A stretch of DNA of 64,000 nucleotides from JB111 sp049856295. GTDB lineage: Bacteria; Actinomycetota; Actinomycetes; Actinomycetales; Actinomycetaceae. Shown here in pieces: positions 1 through 8,812 of this stretch. A model generated the notes under the pieces. That model was not told where the DNA came from. It did not search any database and saw nothing but the letters and a program-made list of their open reading frames with translations. A program made the position numbers and the translations under genes. The DNA is taken from NCBI RefSeq assembly GCF_049856295.1, contig NZ_JBNDMZ010000013.1, positions 62,001 through 126,000 of the forward strand, read 5' to 3'. Every line of letters starts with the position of its first letter. Within the stretch, counting starts at the first letter, position 1.

Positions 1-231
1 GGCCCCGGGCTCGATCGCCGTCACCCGGGTGAGGGGGACGAAGATGCGGCGCCGGCCGGGCACCTCGACCACGAGCCCGACGGCGCGGGGCGCGGCGCGG
101 ACGCGGGTGAGCAGGACGACGTCACGGACCCGTCCCACCTGGTCACCGATCGGGTCGAACACGGTGGTGCCGGCGAGGCGGGCCACGTAGACGCGCGCGA
201 CGTTGGTCGGGCGGGGCGTGGTGGCTGACAC
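1..231 (-). CDS. MgtE N-terminal/PRC-barrel type protein (5' part of the gene only)
   Basis: Only the first 77 codons are present; the gene runs off the left edge. From a GTG at 231 the protein reads VSATTPRPTNVARVY and then has the pattern ARLAGTTVFDPIGDQVGRV followed by LVVEVPGRRRIFVPLTRV. This PRC-barrel-like opening is typical of actinobacterial proteins annotated as magnesium transporter MgtE N-terminal domain proteins, which continue into MgtE_N and CBS domains. It diverges from the YflT-type stress protein at 385, a pairing I recall from related genomes. No strong Shine-Dalgarno sequence lies before the GTG. The family call rests on the first domain alone. Confidence 0.65.
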   Translation of the reverse strand, partial: MSATTPRPTNVARVYVARLAGTTVFDPIGDQVGRVRDVVLLTRVRAAPRAVGLVVEVPGRRRIFVPLTRVTAIEPGA

Positions 232-384
232 GCGTCGAAGCGTAACCGCGGCCGTGCGGGCGGCGCCGGGGACGGGCCGTGATGACGCGGGGAGCGGGGC
301 GCGGTCACGCCGGGAGCGGAGCGTTGTTTCGCCGGGAGTGGAGCGCGGTGGCGGCCCGGCCGCGCCGGGCGGGATACTGGACCC

Positions 385-1410
385 ATGTCGATCCAGAACC
401 AGCCGCTCGGCGCGAGGGCGCTGTCGATCCCCACGGGGGTCCAGCTCGCCGCGTACTCCAGCTACGAGGATGCGCAGCGTGCCGTCGACCACCTCTCGGA
501 CACGGACCACGACGTGCGGCTCGTGTCGATCGTCGGCGAGGACCTGCGGCTCGTCGAGCGCATCACGGGGCGGCTCGACTACGGGAAGGTGGCGGGCTCC
601 GGCGCGCTGACCGGCGCCTGGTTCGGCCTGATGATGGCGCTGGTCATGTGGCTGGTCATCGGGAACTTCGGGCTCGTCGACTTCGTCATCCCCGTGCTCG
701 TGGGCGCGGCCTTCGGCGTGCTTCTCGGGATCGTCAGCTACGCCGTGCGCCCCAAGACCCGCGACTTCACCTCCTCGAGCACCGTGGTCGCCAAGCGGTA
801 CGTCATCATCGCCGGGCCGACCGTGGCCGACGAGATGCGTGCCGCCCTCCAGAAGGAGGGGCTGCTCGGCAACGCGCCGGCCGCCCAACAGGGTGCGGGG
901 GCGTACGGCGCGGGGCAGGGTGCGTACGGCGTGTCCGCGCACGGGGCACCGCAGCACGCGGGCGGGCCGGCGGGCACGCAGGGTCAGGCGGGCGCGCCCG
1001 GACACGGCGGCATGCCCGGACACGCGGGCACCCCCGGGACGAGCGGGCAGCCCGACGGCGGTCAGGACGCCTGGACCCCCGGCGCGCGCGGCGAGGGTGC
1101 GACCGGCTCGCACCCCGCCGGCACCCACGACGCGGGAGCGTCGGTGCACGGGGGCCATGACGCCGGCACCCCCGCGTACGGGGCCGAACAGCCCGCGGGT
1201 GCCGAGGCCGGCGCGGACAGCGCGCCTCGTCCCGCCCCCGCCGGGTTCGAGCCGACGGCGGACGGGGCGCCCCGCTACGGCGCCCGCCTCGAGGACCTCA
1301 CCCCCGACCAGCGGGCCCACGCCGAGGCCCAGCTGCGCGCGGCGGACGAGCACCGGGGGGCCGCCGAGAACCGGACGGCCCCCGACGCGGGCGGGCACGA
1401 CCAGCAGTGA
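385..1410 (+). CDS. YflT-domain general stress protein with disordered Gly/Ala/His-rich tail
   Basis: 341 residues. Residues about 20-75 match the general stress protein 17M (YflT) domain: the patterns AAYSSYEDAQRAVDHLSD and VSIVGEDLRLVERITGRL are characteristic. Two hydrophobic stretches with glycine-zipper character follow (about 75-120), so it is probably membrane associated. The remaining 200 residues are low-complexity Gly/Ala/Pro/His sequence, probably disordered, ending in a charged helix-like segment. There is no Shine-Dalgarno sequence; a GATACT hexamer ends six bases before the ATG, so the mRNA may be leaderless. Its stop overlaps the next start (GTGA). The molecular function of the family is not established. 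Confidence 0.8.
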   Translation: MSIQNQPLGARALSIPTGVQLAAYSSYEDAQRAVDHLSDTDHDVRLVSIVGEDLRLVERITGRLDYGKVAGSGALTGAWFGLMMALVMWLVIGNFGLVDFVIPVLVGAAFGVLLGIVSYAVRPKTRDFTSSSTVVAKRYVIIAGPTVADEMRAALQKEGLLGNAPAAQQGAGAYGAGQGAYGVSAHGAPQHAGGPAGTQGQAGAPGHGGMPGHAGTPGTSGQPDGGQDAWTPGARGEGATGSHPAGTHDAGASVHGGHDAGTPAYGAEQPAGAEAGADSAPRPAPAGFEPTADGAPRYGARLEDLTPDQRAHAEAQLRAADEHRGAAENRTAPDAGGHDQQ

Positions 1411-2261
1411 GCATCCCGGTCGGCCTCTCGACGGCCTCGGTGATGCCCGGGTCGGTCGAGGACACGTTCGCCCTCGCGGCCGAGCTCGGCTACGACGGCG
1501 TCGAGATCATGGTGCTCACGGCGCCGGAGTCCCGCGAGCCGCGGCTCATCAACGCGCTGTCGAAGAAGTACGGCATCCCGGTCCACGCGATCCACGCGCC
1601 CACGCTGCTGCTCACCCAGGGCGTGTGGGGCCGGGAGCCGTGGGACAAGGTCGACCGCTCGGTGGACCTCGCGGGAGAGGTCGGGGCCGGCGTCGTCGTG
1701 CTCCATCCGCCGTTCCGGTGGCAGAGGAAGTACGCCAGGCGGTTCGTCGAGGCCATCGCCGAGCGGGAGGCGGCCGGCGACGGCGTGCGGCTCGCGGTGG
1801 AGAACATGTTCACCTGGCAGGCCCAGGCCGGCGGCGCCCACCTCAAGGCCTACTCGCCGGGCTGGGACCCGACCGAGCACGACTACGGCTCGGTGACGAT
1901 CGACCTCTCGCACGCGGCCACGTCCGGGATGGACGCCGACGCCACGATGTCGATGGTGCGGTCCCTGGGGGACAAGCTCGCCCACCTCCACCTCACCGAC
2001 GGCACGGGCACGATCAAGGACGAGCACCTCGTGCCCGGCCGCGGCAACCAGCCGTGCGCCGAGGTCCTCCACCACCTCCGGGACACGGGGTTCTCCGGCT
2101 CGGTGGTCGTCGAGATCAACACCCGGTCCGTGTCCACGCTCCAGCGCCGCACGATGAACATGGAGTCGCTGCGGTTCGCGCGCGAGCACCTGGCGCCGGT
2201 GCGAGACGGTGCGGCGCCGGGAACGTCGTCGTCGGGGGAGTCCGGGACCTCCGGGGACTAG
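1407..2261 (+). CDS. sugar phosphate isomerase/epimerase-like TIM-barrel protein
   Basis: 284 residues, starting at a GTG that overlaps the previous stop codon, so translation is probably coupled. The sequence fits the AP-endonuclease-2/xylose-isomerase-like TIM barrel family (PF01261): an early GYDGVEIMV strand, HAIHAPT, VVVLHPPF, LAVENMF, HLHLTDG and a late VVVEINT strand carry the acidic and histidine residues that bind a divalent metal in this fold. Family members isomerise or epimerise sugars or act as endonuclease IV; the substrate cannot be read from the sequence. The last 20 residues are Ser/Gly-rich and probably disordered. The gene converges on aminopeptidase P with an 8-base gap. 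Confidence 0.8.
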   Translation: MSIPVGLSTASVMPGSVEDTFALAAELGYDGVEIMVLTAPESREPRLINALSKKYGIPVHAIHAPTLLLTQGVWGREPWDKVDRSVDLAGEVGAGVVVLHPPFRWQRKYARRFVEAIAEREAAGDGVRLAVENMFTWQAQAGGAHLKAYSPGWDPTEHDYGSVTIDLSHAATSGMDADATMSMVRSLGDKLAHLHLTDGTGTIKDEHLVPGRGNQPCAEVLHHLRDTGFSGSVVVEINTRSVSTLQRRTMNMESLRFAREHLAPVRDGAAPGTSSSGESGTSGD

Positions 2262-2269
2262 GCGGTCCG

Positions 2270-3832
2270 TCAGCCGCGCAGGGCGGCCATCCACTCCTCG
2301 ATCGCCTCGGGGGTGCGCGGCAGGGCCGCCGACAGGTTCTCCACGCCGGTCTCGGTGACGAGGACGTCGTCCTCGATCCGCACGCCGATCCCGCGCATGT
2401 CCTCGGGCACCTTGAGGTCGTCGGCGCGCAGGTAGAGGCCCGGCTCGATGGTGAAGACCATCCCGGGAACGAGCTCCGCGTCGAGGTACATCTCGCGGCG
2501 GGCCTGCGCGCAGTCGTGGACGTCGAGCCCGAGGTGGTGCGACGTCCCGTGGACCATCCAGCGCCGGTGGTACTGCCCCTCCGGCTCGAGCGAGGACGCG
2601 GCGTCGACGGGCAGCATCCCCCACTCGGCCAGCCGGGCGGCGACGACCTCCATCGCCGCGGCGTGGACGTCCCGGAACCGGACCCGCGACCCGTCCTCGT
2701 TCACCCGCCCGGCCACCGCGAACGCGGCGTCGGCGGCGTCGAGCACCGCCCGGTAGACGCGGCGCTGGGGCTCGGTGAACGTGCCGTCGACCGGGAGGGT
2801 GCGCGTGACGTCGGCCGTGTAGAGCGAGTCGACCTCCACCCCGGCGTCGATCAGGACGAGGTCGCCCGCGCGCACCTCACCGTCGTTGTGGATCCAGTGC
2901 AGGGTGTTCGCGTGGTTGCCGGCGGCGGCGATCGTGTCGTACCCGATGCCGTTGCCGTCGAGCCGCGCCCGCGCGGCGAACGCGCCCTCGACGATGCGCT
3001 CGCCCCGCGCGTGCCCGGACGCGCGCGGAAAGGACCGGACGACGTCCTCGAAGCCCCGCGCGGTGGCCGCGACGGCCGCCCGCAGCTCGCCGACCTCCCA
3101 GGAGACCTTGACGAGCCGGAGCTCCGAGAGTCGCTCGGTCAGCTCGGCGTCGACCGTCTCGGTCCCCGTGAGCCCCGCCTGCGCGCGCACCTGGTCGACG
3201 AGCTCGGTGACGGCCTGGTCGGCCCCGCGCACGAGCCGGACCTGGACCTGGCCGACCCCGGCGTCCTTCGCCAGGTCGTCGCGCAGGGTGTCGATGTGGG
3301 CCGTGCGCAGGCCGGTGGCCGCCGCGACCTCCTCGAGGGAGGGGCGCTCGCCGACCCACAGCTCGCCGTACCGGGCGTCCGCGTAGAACTCCTCGGTGTC
3401 CTTGCCGGCGCGTGGGCGGAAGTAGAGGACGGCCTCGTGGCCGGCGGTCGAGCCGTCCTCGCCCGCCTCGGCCGGGTGCAGCACGAGCACGGAGTCCGGC
3501 TCGGTCGCCGATCCCCAACCCGTGAGGTGGGCGAACGCCGAGTGCGCCCGGAAGATGTAGTCGGTGTCGTTGCTCCGCACCCGCAGGTCGCCGCCGGGCA
3601 GCACGAGGCGCTCGCCGGGCAGGTCGAGCGAGAGCGCCGCGCGGGCCGTGGCCGCCGTCGCCGCCGAGGCCAGCCGCTCCGGGAGCGGCGACTCCCGCTC
3701 CTCCCACCCGTCCGCGATGAAGGCGCGGAACGCCGCCGAGCTCGGCCGCTGCGACCGGTTCGACCCCCGGTCCTCGACCGGCTGGTCGTCGGTGGGCGTG
3801 GTCGTCGGGTGCTCATCGGCAGCGGTCGTCAT
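2270..3832 (-). CDS. pepP: Xaa-Pro aminopeptidase (aminopeptidase P, M24B)
   Basis: 520 residues. Removes N-terminal residues from peptides with proline in position two. An N-terminal aminopeptidase P domain (from about 40 to 200) includes LVLPGGDLRVRSNDTDYIFR and is followed by the pita-bread catalytic domain. The five dinuclear-metal ligands are visible: the two Asp in LIDAGVEVDSLYTADVTRTL, His in HGTSHHLGLDVHD, Glu in TIEPGLYL and Glu in GVRIEDDVLVT. The first 35 residues are acidic and polar, probably a flexible lead. The ATG at 3832 has only a weak Shine-Dalgarno sequence. It is a cytosolic housekeeping enzyme; long open frames on the opposite strand are composition artefacts. Confidence 0.93.
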   Translation of the reverse strand: MTTAADEHPTTTPTDDQPVEDRGSNRSQRPSSAAFRAFIADGWEERESPLPERLASAATAATARAALSLDLPGERLVLPGGDLRVRSNDTDYIFRAHSAFAHLTGWGSATEPDSVLVLHPAEAGEDGSTAGHEAVLYFRPRAGKDTEEFYADARYGELWVGERPSLEEVAAATGLRTAHIDTLRDDLAKDAGVGQVQVRLVRGADQAVTELVDQVRAQAGLTGTETVDAELTERLSELRLVKVSWEVGELRAAVAATARGFEDVVRSFPRASGHARGERIVEGAFAARARLDGNGIGYDTIAAAGNHANTLHWIHNDGEVRAGDLVLIDAGVEVDSLYTADVTRTLPVDGTFTEPQRRVYRAVLDAADAAFAVAGRVNEDGSRVRFRDVHAAAMEVVAARLAEWGMLPVDAASSLEPEGQYHRRWMVHGTSHHLGLDVHDCAQARREMYLDAELVPGMVFTIEPGLYLRADDLKVPEDMRGIGVRIEDDVLVTETGVENLSAALPRTPEAIEEWMAALRG

Positions 3833-3964
3833 GCGCTCATCGTCCCACCGCCGTCAGGTGGCCGGGAACGGGGCCGGCCGCCGGTGACGGGCCCCGGCCC
3901 CGCCGTCCCCCGGTGAGGAGCGACGGCGTCGGACCGGCCGCGGCGCGCCTCGTACACTCCGTCC

Positions 3965-4831
3965 GTGACGACGACGCGCATCGACCCCCACACCCACTCG
4001 TCGGTGTCGGACGGGACCGAGACCCCGGGCGAGCTGGTGGCCGCGGCGGCGCGGGCGGGGATCGACGTCCTCGGCCTCACCGACCACGACACGACCGCCG
4101 GCTGGTCGGAGGCCGTCGCCGCCGCGCAGGTCCACGGTGTCGCGCTCCTACGCGGCATGGAGATCTCCACCCAGTTCGAGGGGCGCTCGGTCCACCTGCT
4201 GTCCTACCTCCACGACCCGGTGAACCCCGCGCTCCTCGAGCGCACCGAACGGGCCCGCAGCTCGCGCGTGGAGCGGGCCCGGGAGATGGTCGAGCGCATC
4301 GCCGTCGACTTCCCCATCACCTGGGAGGACGTCCTCGCGCAGGTCACGGACGGCGCCACCGTCGGCCGTCCGCACATCGCCGACGCCCTCGTCGCCGCCG
4401 GGCACGTCCCCGACCGCGACGCCGCCTTCGCCCCCGGCGGCCCCTGCGCCAACCGGACGAGGTACTACGTCCCGCACTACGCCCCCGACGTCCGTGAGGC
4501 GATCGAGCTCGTCCGCGGCGCCGGGGGAGTGCCGGTGATGGCGCACCCGGGGGCCGTCCGCGGTCGCGCGCTCCCGGAGGCAGGCATGCGCGGGGCGATC
4601 GAGGCCGGCCTGCTCGGCCTCGAGGTCGACCACCTCGACCACGACGACGACACGCGCACCGCCCTGCGCGCCCTCGCCGAGCGCCTCGACCTCGTCGTCA
4701 CGGGCAGCTCCGACTACCACGGCACCGGCAAGTCCAACCGCCTCGGGGACCACCTCACGGCGCCCGACCAGCTTGCGCGCATCGTCGCCGCCGGCACGCT
4801 CCCGCTCGTGGTCCCGGGGAACGCCGGATGA
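3965..4831 (+). CDS. PHP-domain metal-dependent phosphoesterase
   Basis: 288 residues of the PHP (polymerase and histidinol phosphatase) fold, in the YciV/RNase AM-like branch that hydrolyses nucleotide 3',5'-bisphosphates or degrades RNA 5' to 3'. The metal-binding motifs are all present: IDPHTHSSVSDG, GLTDHDT, GMEIS, HLLSYL, MAHPG and a terminal GSSDYHG. The specific substrate is inferred from the family only. The GTG start lacks a Shine-Dalgarno sequence but a TACACT hexamer ends six bases upstream (3953-3958), which suggests a leaderless transcript. The stop overlaps the marC start (ATGA). Confidence 0.88.
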   Translation: MTTTRIDPHTHSSVSDGTETPGELVAAAARAGIDVLGLTDHDTTAGWSEAVAAAQVHGVALLRGMEISTQFEGRSVHLLSYLHDPVNPALLERTERARSSRVERAREMVERIAVDFPITWEDVLAQVTDGATVGRPHIADALVAAGHVPDRDAAFAPGGPCANRTRYYVPHYAPDVREAIELVRGAGGVPVMAHPGAVRGRALPEAGMRGAIEAGLLGLEVDHLDHDDDTRTALRALAERLDLVVTGSSDYHGTGKSNRLGDHLTAPDQLARIVAAGTLPLVVPGNAG

Positions 4832-5454
4832 GCGGCGTGGTCGACTGGACGATCCTGCTGTCCACGTTCGTCACGCTGTTCGTCATCATGGACCCGGTGG
4901 GCAACCTGCCCATCTTCCTCTCCCTCACCTCGACGATGACGGTCAAGGAACGTCAGCGTGCCGCGTTCCTCGCCACCTCGGTCTCGTTCGGGGTGATCGG
5001 GGCGTTCGCCGTCGGTGGGCCCTACATCCTCGAGTTCCTGGGCATCACGGTGCCGGCGCTCCAGCTCGCGGGCGGCCTGCTCCTGCTCCTCGTCGCGATG
5101 CAGCTGCTCACCGGCGCCGCCGAGGAACCCGGGCCGTCCGGGTCCGGTGCCGCCGTCGCGCTCGTCCCCATGGGCACGCCGCTCATGGCCGGGCCCGGGT
5201 CGATCGTCGCGGCGATGCTCGCGGTGCAGCAGGCGGACACGGCACCCACCCTGGTCGGCGTGGCGATCGGCATCGTCGCCGTCCACCTCGTCATCTGGCT
5301 GTCCCTGCGGTTCTCCAGCATCGTCCACCGCGTGCTGGGGGCGTCCGGGACCACGCTCGTTACCCGCCTGTCCGGCATGCTGCTCGCCGCCATCGCTGTC
5401 CAGCTCATGGCCACGGCGACGTTCGCGTTCGTCGACATGTACCTGGGTCGGTAG
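4828..5454 (+). CDS. marC: MarC/UPF0056 family integral membrane protein
   Basis: 208 residues with six predicted membrane helices. The opening (DWTILLSTFVTLFVIMDPVG followed by NLPIFLSL) is the diagnostic start of the MarC family, and PMGTPLMAGPGSI is its conserved central loop. The family name comes from the E. coli multiple-antibiotic-resistance locus, but no transport function has been demonstrated. Translation is coupled to the PHP gene by a 4-base overlap. A strong hairpin at 5475-5503 closes the transcript. Confidence 0.9.
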   Translation: MSGVVDWTILLSTFVTLFVIMDPVGNLPIFLSLTSTMTVKERQRAAFLATSVSFGVIGAFAVGGPYILEFLGITVPALQLAGGLLLLLVAMQLLTGAAEEPGPSGSGAAVALVPMGTPLMAGPGSIVAAMLAVQQADTAPTLVGVAIGIVAVHLVIWLSLRFSSIVHRVLGASGTTLVTRLSGMLLAAIAVQLMATATFAFVDMYLGR

Positions 5455-5474
5455 GACCGGGCACGACGACGACG

Positions 5475-5503
5475 ACGCCCGCCCGGTGGTCCCGGGCGGG
5501 CGT
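5475..5503. terminator. bidirectional hairpin between marC and the DEAD-box helicase
   Basis: The arms ACGCCCGCCCGG and CCGGGCGGGCGT pair perfectly over 12 base pairs around a 5-base loop. It lies between two convergent stop codons (5454 and 5540). There is no clear T-tract, as is usual in high-GC actinobacteria. Confidence 0.6.
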
Positions 5504-5539
5504 GGTCGGGGCGGCGAACCGCCGAGTGGGGATCCTTCG

Positions 5540-7186
5540 TCAGTCGCTGGACGAGGCGGGGGCTGCGGAGCCCGACCCGTCGCCGCCCGAACCGCCGGTG
5601 CGACGACGACGGCGCCGCCGCGGACGACCCGAGCCGCCCTCGCCGGAGCCCTCGGACCGGGTGCCGCCGGAGCGCTCGGAGCGCGACCGGCCCTCGCCGC
5701 CGGAGCGACCGCCACCGTTCCGGCCGCCGGAGCGGTCGCCACCGGAGCGGCCACGGCCGCCGCCGGACCGGGCGCTCTGGCGCGAGCCGGCGGACTTGCC
5801 GGTCTCGCCGAGGTCCTCGACCTGCTCGGCGTCGAGCCCCGCGCGGGTGCGGGCGGAGCGGGGCAGGGTGCCGCCGGTGCCCTCGGGGATGTCGAGGTCC
5901 GCGTAGAGGTGCTCGGAGGTGTGGTACGTCTCGGGCGGCTCGGCCAGGCCGAGGCCCAGCGCGTTGTTGACGACCGACCAGCGGGGGATGTCGTCCCAGT
6001 CGACGAACGTCACCGCGGTGCCGGAGTTGCCCGCGCGGCCGGTGCGGCCGATGCGGTGGAGGTAGATCTTCTCGTCCTCGGGGCACTGGTAGTTGATGAC
6101 GTGCGTGACGTCGTCGACGTCGATGCCGCGGGCCGCCACGTCGGTGGCCACGAGGACGTCGACCTTGCCGGTGCGGAACGCGCGCAGCGCCTGCTCGCGG
6201 GCGCCCTGGCCGAGGTCGCCGTGGATGGACGCGGAGGCGAACCCGCGGTCGGCGAGGTCGTCGGCCACCTTGGCGGCGGTGCGCTTGGTGCGCGTGAAGA
6301 CGATCGTCAGGCCGCGCTCGCGGGCCTGGAGGATGCGCGCGAGCATCTCGACCTTGTTCATCGCGTGCGCGCGGTAGACGACCTGACGGATGGCCTTGAC
6401 GGTCGCACCCGTGTCGTCGGGGTCCTGCGCACGGATGTGGGTGGGCCGCGTCATGTACCGCCGAGCCAGCGAGACGACGGCGCCCGGCATCGTGGCCGAG
6501 AACAGCATGGTGTGGCGGTTCGCGGGGGTCCGCGAGAGCAGGGTCTCGACGTCGGGCAGGAAGCCGAGGTCGAGCATCTCGTCGGCCTCGTCGAGGACGA
6601 CCGTGGACACCGAGCTCAGGCGCAGCACCTTCTGCTTGAGCAGGTCGATGAGGCGGCCCGGCGTGCCGACGACGACCTCGACGCCGGCCTCGAGCGCGGC
6701 GATCTGCGGCTCGTAGGCGCGGCCGCCGTAGACCTGGACGATCCGCACGGACCGGCGGCGCGAGGCGGCGACGAGGTCCTCGGCGACCTGCTTGGCGAGC
6801 TCGCGCGTGGGGACCACGACGAGGCCCTGCGGGGCGCCGGGGTCGAGCAGCTCGTCGTACCCGTCCTCGCCGGGGGCGACCGTGTGCTGGAGCAGCGGGA
6901 TGCCGAAGCCGAGCGTCTTGCCGGTACCGGTCTTGGCCTGCCCGATGATGTCCGCGCGCTTGAGCGCGACCGGCAGCGTGAGCGCCTGGATGGGGAACGG
7001 GTGCGTGATCCCGACGTCGCGCAGGGCGCCGGCGATCGGCTCGGCCACGCCGATGTCGGCGAAGGTCTGCTCGACCGCGGCGGGCACGGTGCCGGCGTCG
7101 GTGATGTCGGGGGTGGCGGCGTCGATCTCGACGGGCGCGTGGGCGCCGGAGACGTCGACGACGCCGGAGGTGGCAGCGGTGGTCAT
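5540..7186 (-). CDS. DEAD-box ATP-dependent RNA helicase with basic RGG-like tail
   Basis: 548 residues from the ATG at 7186, chosen because GAAGAAGGATC sits just upstream; the reading frame stays open for 30 more codons without a good ribosome site. All helicase motifs are present: AKTGTGKT (I), PTRELAKQ (Ia), GTPGRLI (Ib), DEAD in VLDEADEMLDLG (II), FSATMP (III), IVFTRTKRTA (IV), VATDVAARGIDV (V) and HRIGRTGRAG (VI). The last 120 residues are Ser/Gly/Arg repeats ending in a run of arginines, an RNA-binding tail. It probably unwinds structured RNA in ribosome assembly or mRNA turnover; it resembles the actinobacterial RhlE/CsdA-like group. Confidence 0.93.
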   Translation of the reverse strand: MTTAATSGVVDVSGAHAPVEIDAATPDITDAGTVPAAVEQTFADIGVAEPIAGALRDVGITHPFPIQALTLPVALKRADIIGQAKTGTGKTLGFGIPLLQHTVAPGEDGYDELLDPGAPQGLVVVPTRELAKQVAEDLVAASRRRSVRIVQVYGGRAYEPQIAALEAGVEVVVGTPGRLIDLLKQKVLRLSSVSTVVLDEADEMLDLGFLPDVETLLSRTPANRHTMLFSATMPGAVVSLARRYMTRPTHIRAQDPDDTGATVKAIRQVVYRAHAMNKVEMLARILQARERGLTIVFTRTKRTAAKVADDLADRGFASASIHGDLGQGAREQALRAFRTGKVDVLVATDVAARGIDVDDVTHVINYQCPEDEKIYLHRIGRTGRAGNSGTAVTFVDWDDIPRWSVVNNALGLGLAEPPETYHTSEHLYADLDIPEGTGGTLPRSARTRAGLDAEQVEDLGETGKSAGSRQSARSGGGRGRSGGDRSGGRNGGGRSGGEGRSRSERSGGTRSEGSGEGGSGRPRRRRRRRTGGSGGDGSGSAAPASSSD

Positions 7187-7361
7187 GATCCTTCTTCGGT
7201 CGATCGGTGGGCGCCGGTTGGCGCGGGCAGCCGATCGCACACGAGGCAGGGCGCAGAGAGGCGCCCGAGGATTCACAAGGACAGCGACCGGTCATGCCGG
7301 GACGGGACCGACCATACTCCCCGCGCCGCCGAGGGGCGGGCGCGGGGGAGTGGCACCGGAC

Positions 7362-7586
7362 TCAGCTGAGGCCGAACCCCACGCGGCGGTCCTCGACCGC
7401 GCCGATCTCGATGTGGCCGATCGCGGCGGCGGGGACGAGGTAGCGCTTGCCCTTGGAGTCTGTGACGTCGAGCGGCGCGTCCGTGGCGAGCGCCTCGCGG
7501 ACCGACGCGACGAACGCGTCCTCCTCGGAGTCGATCTCCACGACGACGTCGCGCATGCTCGCCCGCATACCAATCGTGACCTGCAT
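7362..7586 (-). CDS. DUF3107 small protein
   Basis: 74 residues opening MQVTIGMRASMRDVVVEID. The length, the ValThrIleGly opening strand, the acidic middle and the closing IGAVEDRRVGFG match the actinobacterial DUF3107 family. The start is well supported by a GGAGGGAC ribosome site seven bases upstream. No function is established. It lies between the DEAD-box helicase and the divergent DUF3152 gene, an arrangement I recall from related actinobacteria. Confidence 0.85.
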   Translation of the reverse strand: MQVTIGMRASMRDVVVEIDSEEDAFVASVREALATDAPLDVTDSKGKRYLVPAAAIGHIEIGAVEDRRVGFGLS

Positions 7587-7712
7587 GGATGTCCCTCCGT
7601 CCGGCCCGCTGCGGCGGGCCTCGAGCGTGCGTGCGTGGCACCGTGACGGTGCCCCGACATCGTAAGCACGCTCACTGACAACGGTGGCGGCGGGCTGCCA
7701 GGATGGACGACG

Positions 7713-8630
7713 ATGTCCACCTCCAGACGACGTTCGACGCTCCTCGGCGCCCTCGGGTGCGCCGCGCTGCTGACGGCTCCGGTCCTCTCCTCGCCCCTGA
7801 CGGGCGCAGCGCCGGCCGTCGGGGCACACGCCTCCGACCCCGCCGCCGTCACCGCGCACGCCCCCGCGCGAGGCGCGGGCGCCCGGGACACGACAGCCCA
7901 GGACACCACCGTCGCGAACGACTCCGACGCGTCGGGCACGCCCGTGCTCTCCCCCCTCCTGCCCGACGACGACGACGATCCCACCCTCTTCGAGCTCGTC
8001 CGGCTCCCCGAGACCGCGCGGTCCGCCGCCGACGACCTCCCCGAGGGCGTGGACGAGGACGCCTACGCCGCCGGCATCCGGGGCGACCTCGCGGGCGCGG
8101 AGGGCTCCGGCTCGCTGCGCGTCGTCGAGGGCGCCGAGCCGGCCCCCCGCGAGGCGGAGCACACCTACCGGGTGCGGGTCGAGGTCGAGCGCGGCCTCCC
8201 GATCGACCGCGAGGCGTTCGCGGACTACGTGATGACCACGCTCAACGACGACCGCGGCTGGGGCCACGACGGCTCGGTCGCGTTCGAGCGGGTCGACGAC
8301 GCGGACGCGGACTTCGGCGTCACGCTCGCGGACGGCCCCCTGAGCATCGAGCTGTGCGAGCCGCTCGACGTGGGCGGCATCTACTCGTGCGGCCGCAACG
8401 GCCGCGCCGTGCTCAACGCCGACCGGTTCGGGGAGTCGATCGAGCCGTTCCTCGAGGCCGGGGGCACGCTGCGGCAGTACCGGGAGTACCTCGTCAACCA
8501 CGAGGTGGGCCACCTCATCGGGCACCAGCACGTCGACTGCCCGGCCCCCGGGGAGCCCGCGCCCGTCATGGTCCAGCAGTCGATCAGTCTCCAGGGCTGC
8601 GTGCCGAACGCCTGGGCCGCCGAGGAGTAG
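7713..8630 (+). CDS. secreted DUF3152 protein with metzincin-like zinc motif
   Basis: 305 residues. An N-terminal signal sequence (RRRSTLLGALGCAALLTAPV) is followed by about 90 polar residues and then the DUF3152 domain (about 130-305). The motif HEVGHLIGHQH matches the metzincin zinc-site consensus HExxHxxGxxH, and a methionine in PVMVQQS lies where a Met-turn could be. That suggests a secreted metalloprotease, although no activity is known to me for the family. CAGGAT ends eight bases before the ATG and could be the -10 of a near-leaderless promoter. Confidence 0.85.
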   Translation: MSTSRRRSTLLGALGCAALLTAPVLSSPLTGAAPAVGAHASDPAAVTAHAPARGAGARDTTAQDTTVANDSDASGTPVLSPLLPDDDDDPTLFELVRLPETARSAADDLPEGVDEDAYAAGIRGDLAGAEGSGSLRVVEGAEPAPREAEHTYRVRVEVERGLPIDREAFADYVMTTLNDDRGWGHDGSVAFERVDDADADFGVTLADGPLSIELCEPLDVGGIYSCGRNGRAVLNADRFGESIEPFLEAGGTLRQYREYLVNHEVGHLIGHQHVDCPAPGEPAPVMVQQSISLQGCVPNAWAAEE

Positions 8631-8812
8631 ACGCCCGCGCGGATCCGGCCGGGAGGCCGGACCGGGTGTGCGCCCGCGGGCCTGATCGCGGACGGCGTCC
8701 TGGGCTCCGCGTGGGCCCGGACGTGGACGGCTCCTCGAGCTCCCTGACCGTCCGTGCGCGGACCGCCCCTCGGGCGCGCCCGGATGTCGGACCTGCGTGG
8801 TTGCATGTCCGC

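Noticed and set aside
839..3916. A frame open for over 1000 codons across the isomerase and antisense to aminopeptidase P
   Set aside because: Arg/Gly/Pro-rich low-complexity translation with no domain; it is a by-product of high GC content, and the aminopeptidase on the other strand has all its metal ligands.
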